Source: an uncultured Collinsella sp. (lineage in GTDB: Bacteria > Actinomycetota > Coriobacteriia > Coriobacteriales > Coriobacteriaceae). Taken from it: DNA of 6,235 nucleotides. Positions 4,516-6,235 of this stretch are shown in pieces. Made by a program: the position numbers and the translations under genes. The DNA is taken from positions 1 through 6,235 of the forward strand of contig CAUGJN010000113.1 of the NCBI GenBank assembly GCA_959599635.1, written 5' to 3'. Each line of letters begins with the position of its first letter. Position 1 is the first letter of the stretch. The notes beneath the pieces are model-generated. The model was not told the origin of the DNA. It was given only the letters and a program-made list of their open reading frames with translations, and made no database searches.

Positions 4516-6235
4516 TAACGATTCCTGCCGTGGCAGTACTTGAACTTCTTACCGCTACCGCAAGGGCACGGGTCGTTGCGGCCCACGTTGACGTACGGAT
4601 CGTCGCTCTCGGACTTGCGGTAGGTCGTCACCTTGCCACCGTTGTTGACGGCAGCCGGTCCGCCTTGGACAGCCGTGCGGGCCTGCACCTGCGCCTGCTT
4701 GCGCAGCACCGAGTCGCCGTTGTCACCATCGACCTCGGCAGGACCGGAGAAGTGCGCACCCTCGAGCGCGGGCTCCTCCTTGTGCTCCACGACACGCGGG
4801 GCAGCCTTGATCTCGATGCGCAGAACCGTGCGCAGGTAATCCTCGTACATGGTGTCGACGAGTATCTGGAACGCGCCGTAGGCCTCGGTCTTGTACTCGA
4901 CCAGCGGGTCGCGCTGGCCAAAGCCGCGCAGGCCGATGCCGGTCTTGAGGTAGTCCATCTCCTGCAGGTAGTTCATCCAGCGGGTATCGATGACGCGCAG
5001 CATGACCTGGGTGTTGAGCTCGCGCATCAGGTCCTCGCCCAAGCGCTCGGCTTTCATGTTGTAGCACTTCTCTACGTAAGCCAGGACATCGGCAGCTAGG
5101 GCCTCATAATCCTCGTCGGGGAACTTCGGCGTATCGATGTGGCCGGTGAGCTCCACAACCCACTTGCGCAGGCCCTCCAGGTCGCGCTCGCCATCGTGAC
5201 TGTCCTTGGTGCAGAACTCCTGCACGCAGCGGTACACGGTGTCGTGCATGACCTCGGTGATGTGGTCGGTCAGGTCCTTGCCGTCCAGAATCTTGTTGCG
5301 CTCGGCGTAGATGACCTGGCGCTGCTTGTTCATGACGTCGTCGTACTCAAGAACGCTCTTGCGCATGGAGAAGTTGATGCTCTCGACCTTGTGCTGGGCG
5401 CTCTCAACGGCCTTGGAGATGATCTTGTGCTGGATGGGCATGTCGTCGCCCATGTCGGCGGTAACCATCATCTTGGAGACGCGGTCCATCTTGTCGCCGC
5501 CGAACAGGCGCATGAGGTCGTCCTCGAGCGACAAGTAGAACTGAGTCTCGCCCGGATCGCCCTGACGACCGGAGCGGCCGCGCAGCTGGTTGTCGATACG
5601 ACGGGACTCATGGCGCTCGGTGCCGATGACGGTCAGGCCGCCGGCGGCAAGCACGCGCTCGCGCTCGGCCTTGCAGGTCTCCTTGGCCTCGGCGTTAAAC
5701 TGCTCGAGCTGCTCGGGCGTCACGTCCTCCATGGTCAGGCCCTCGTACTCAAGGCGTTCGCGCACCAGCTCGTCGGGGTTGCCGCCCAGCAGGATGTCGG
5801 TACCACGACCGGCCATGTTAGTAGCGATGGTCACGGCGCCGTAGCGTCCGGCCTGGGCAACGATATGAGCCTCGCGCTCGTGATGCTTGGCGTTGAGGAC
5901 CTCGTGCGCGATGCCGCGCTTGGTAAGGGCGGCCGACAGTTTCTCGGAGCTTTCGATGGAGACGGTGCCCACCAGGACCGGCTGGCCCTTGGCGTGACGT
6001 CGCTCGACGTCGTCGGCAACGGCGTTGTATTTGGCCTGGATGGTGCGGTACACCAGGTCCTCGTGGTCAACACGCTGCACGGGCTTGTTGGAGGGGATGA
6101 CCTCGACGGGCAGCTTGTAGATCTCGCGGAACTCGGCATCCTCGGTGAGTGCCGTACCGGTCATGCCGGAGAGCTTGTCATACAGACGGAAGTAGTTCTG
6201 CAAGGTGATGGTGGCCAGCGTCTGGTTCTCCTCGC
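4515..6235 (-). CDS. secA: Protein translocase subunit SecA, C-terminal part (5' end outside window)
   Basis: SecA is the ATPase that drives unfolded preproteins through the SecYEG channel at the cytoplasmic membrane. The window holds 572 residues, open to its right edge. By comparison with E. coli SecA, roughly the first 350 residues (NBD1 and most of the preprotein-binding part) lie outside. Visible landmarks are ENQTLATIT at the edge, MTGTA near 6150-6164, TNMAGRGTD near 5796-5822 and RGRSGRQGD near 5556-5582, all in the second nucleotide-binding domain. The helical scaffold and wing regions follow, then a polar linker. The C-terminal zinc motif CPCGSGKKFKYCH (within 4518-4568) normally binds SecB or ribosomes. 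This tail marks it as canonical SecA rather than a tail-less accessory SecA2. An apparent TTG start at 6203 is not a start, because conserved residues continue upstream. The TAA stop shares its last base with the prfB ATG. Confidence 0.97.
   Translation of the reverse strand, partial: EENQTLATITLQNYFRLYDKLSGMTGTALTEDAEFREIYKLPVEVIPSNKPVQRVDHEDLVYRTIQAKYNAVADDVERRHAKGQPVLVGTVSIESSEKLSAALTKRGIAHEVLNAKHHEREAHIVAQAGRYGAVTIATNMAGRGTDILLGGNPDELVRERLEYEGLTMEDVTPEQLEQFNAEAKETCKAERERVLAAGGLTVIGTERHESRRIDNQLRGRSGRQGDPGETQFYLSLEDDLMRLFGGDKMDRVSKMMVTADMGDDMPIQHKIISKAVESAQHKVESINFSMRKSVLEYDDVMNKQRQVIYAERNKILDGKDLTDHITEVMHDTVYRCVQEFCTKDSHDGERDLEGLRKWVVELTGHIDTPKFPDEDYEALAADVLAYVEKCYNMKAERLGEDLMRELNTQVMLRVIDTRWMNYLQEMDYLKTGIGLRGFGQRDPLVEYKTEAYGAFQILVDTMYEDYLRTVLRIEIKAAPRVVEHKEEPALEGAHFSGPAEVDGDNGDSVLRKQAQVQARTAVQGGPAAVNNGGKVTTYRKSESDDPYVNVGRNDPCPCGSGKKFKYCHGRNR

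Noticed and set aside
6201..6203. TTG as a start codon for a shortened SecA
   Set aside because: Conserved SecA residues (ENQTLATIT) continue upstream to the window edge, so the gene is simply cut by the window.

Overview
The window looks like ordinary chromosomal DNA of a high-GC actinobacterium, most likely a member of the Coriobacteriia such as Collinsella. This is inferred from protein flavour, including a release factor 2 of actinobacterial type without the programmed frameshift, a SecA with a zinc tail, and a transketolase split into two genes. It was not tested by any search. All five recognised genes lie on the minus strand, so in transcription order the window reads from right to left.

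Right side (6235 to 3367): the C-terminal two thirds of secA, the protein-export motor, run in from outside the window. secA overlaps prfB (peptide chain release factor 2) by one base in a TAATG junction, so the two form a tightly coupled pair. A short intergenic stretch follows and ends in a rho-independent terminator-like hairpin placed directly in front of the ribosome binding site of the next gene.

Middle (3201 to 2311): a YitT-family integral membrane protein with a C-terminal DUF2179 domain. A 207-base AT-richer gap then carries a plausible promoter for the last two genes.

Left side (2103 to 330): the N-terminal (thiamine diphosphate-binding) and C-terminal (pyrimidine-binding plus C-domain) halves of transketolase are separate genes one base apart. 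Together they should form one enzyme of the non-oxidative pentose phosphate pathway. A strong 15-bp hairpin at 251-283 ends this unit. The remaining 250 bases contain no gene I can support but hold several nested inverted repeats, including an imperfect palindrome filling positions 1-92. That pattern suggests a dispersed palindromic element.

The window is mostly housekeeping, and I see no multi-gene novel system. The points most worth a second look are the stop-codon-reading tripeptide of RF2, which reads Ser-Pro-Thr where the classical motif is Ser-Pro-Phe; the terminator-like hairpin in the yitT leader; and the nested inverted repeats at the left end.
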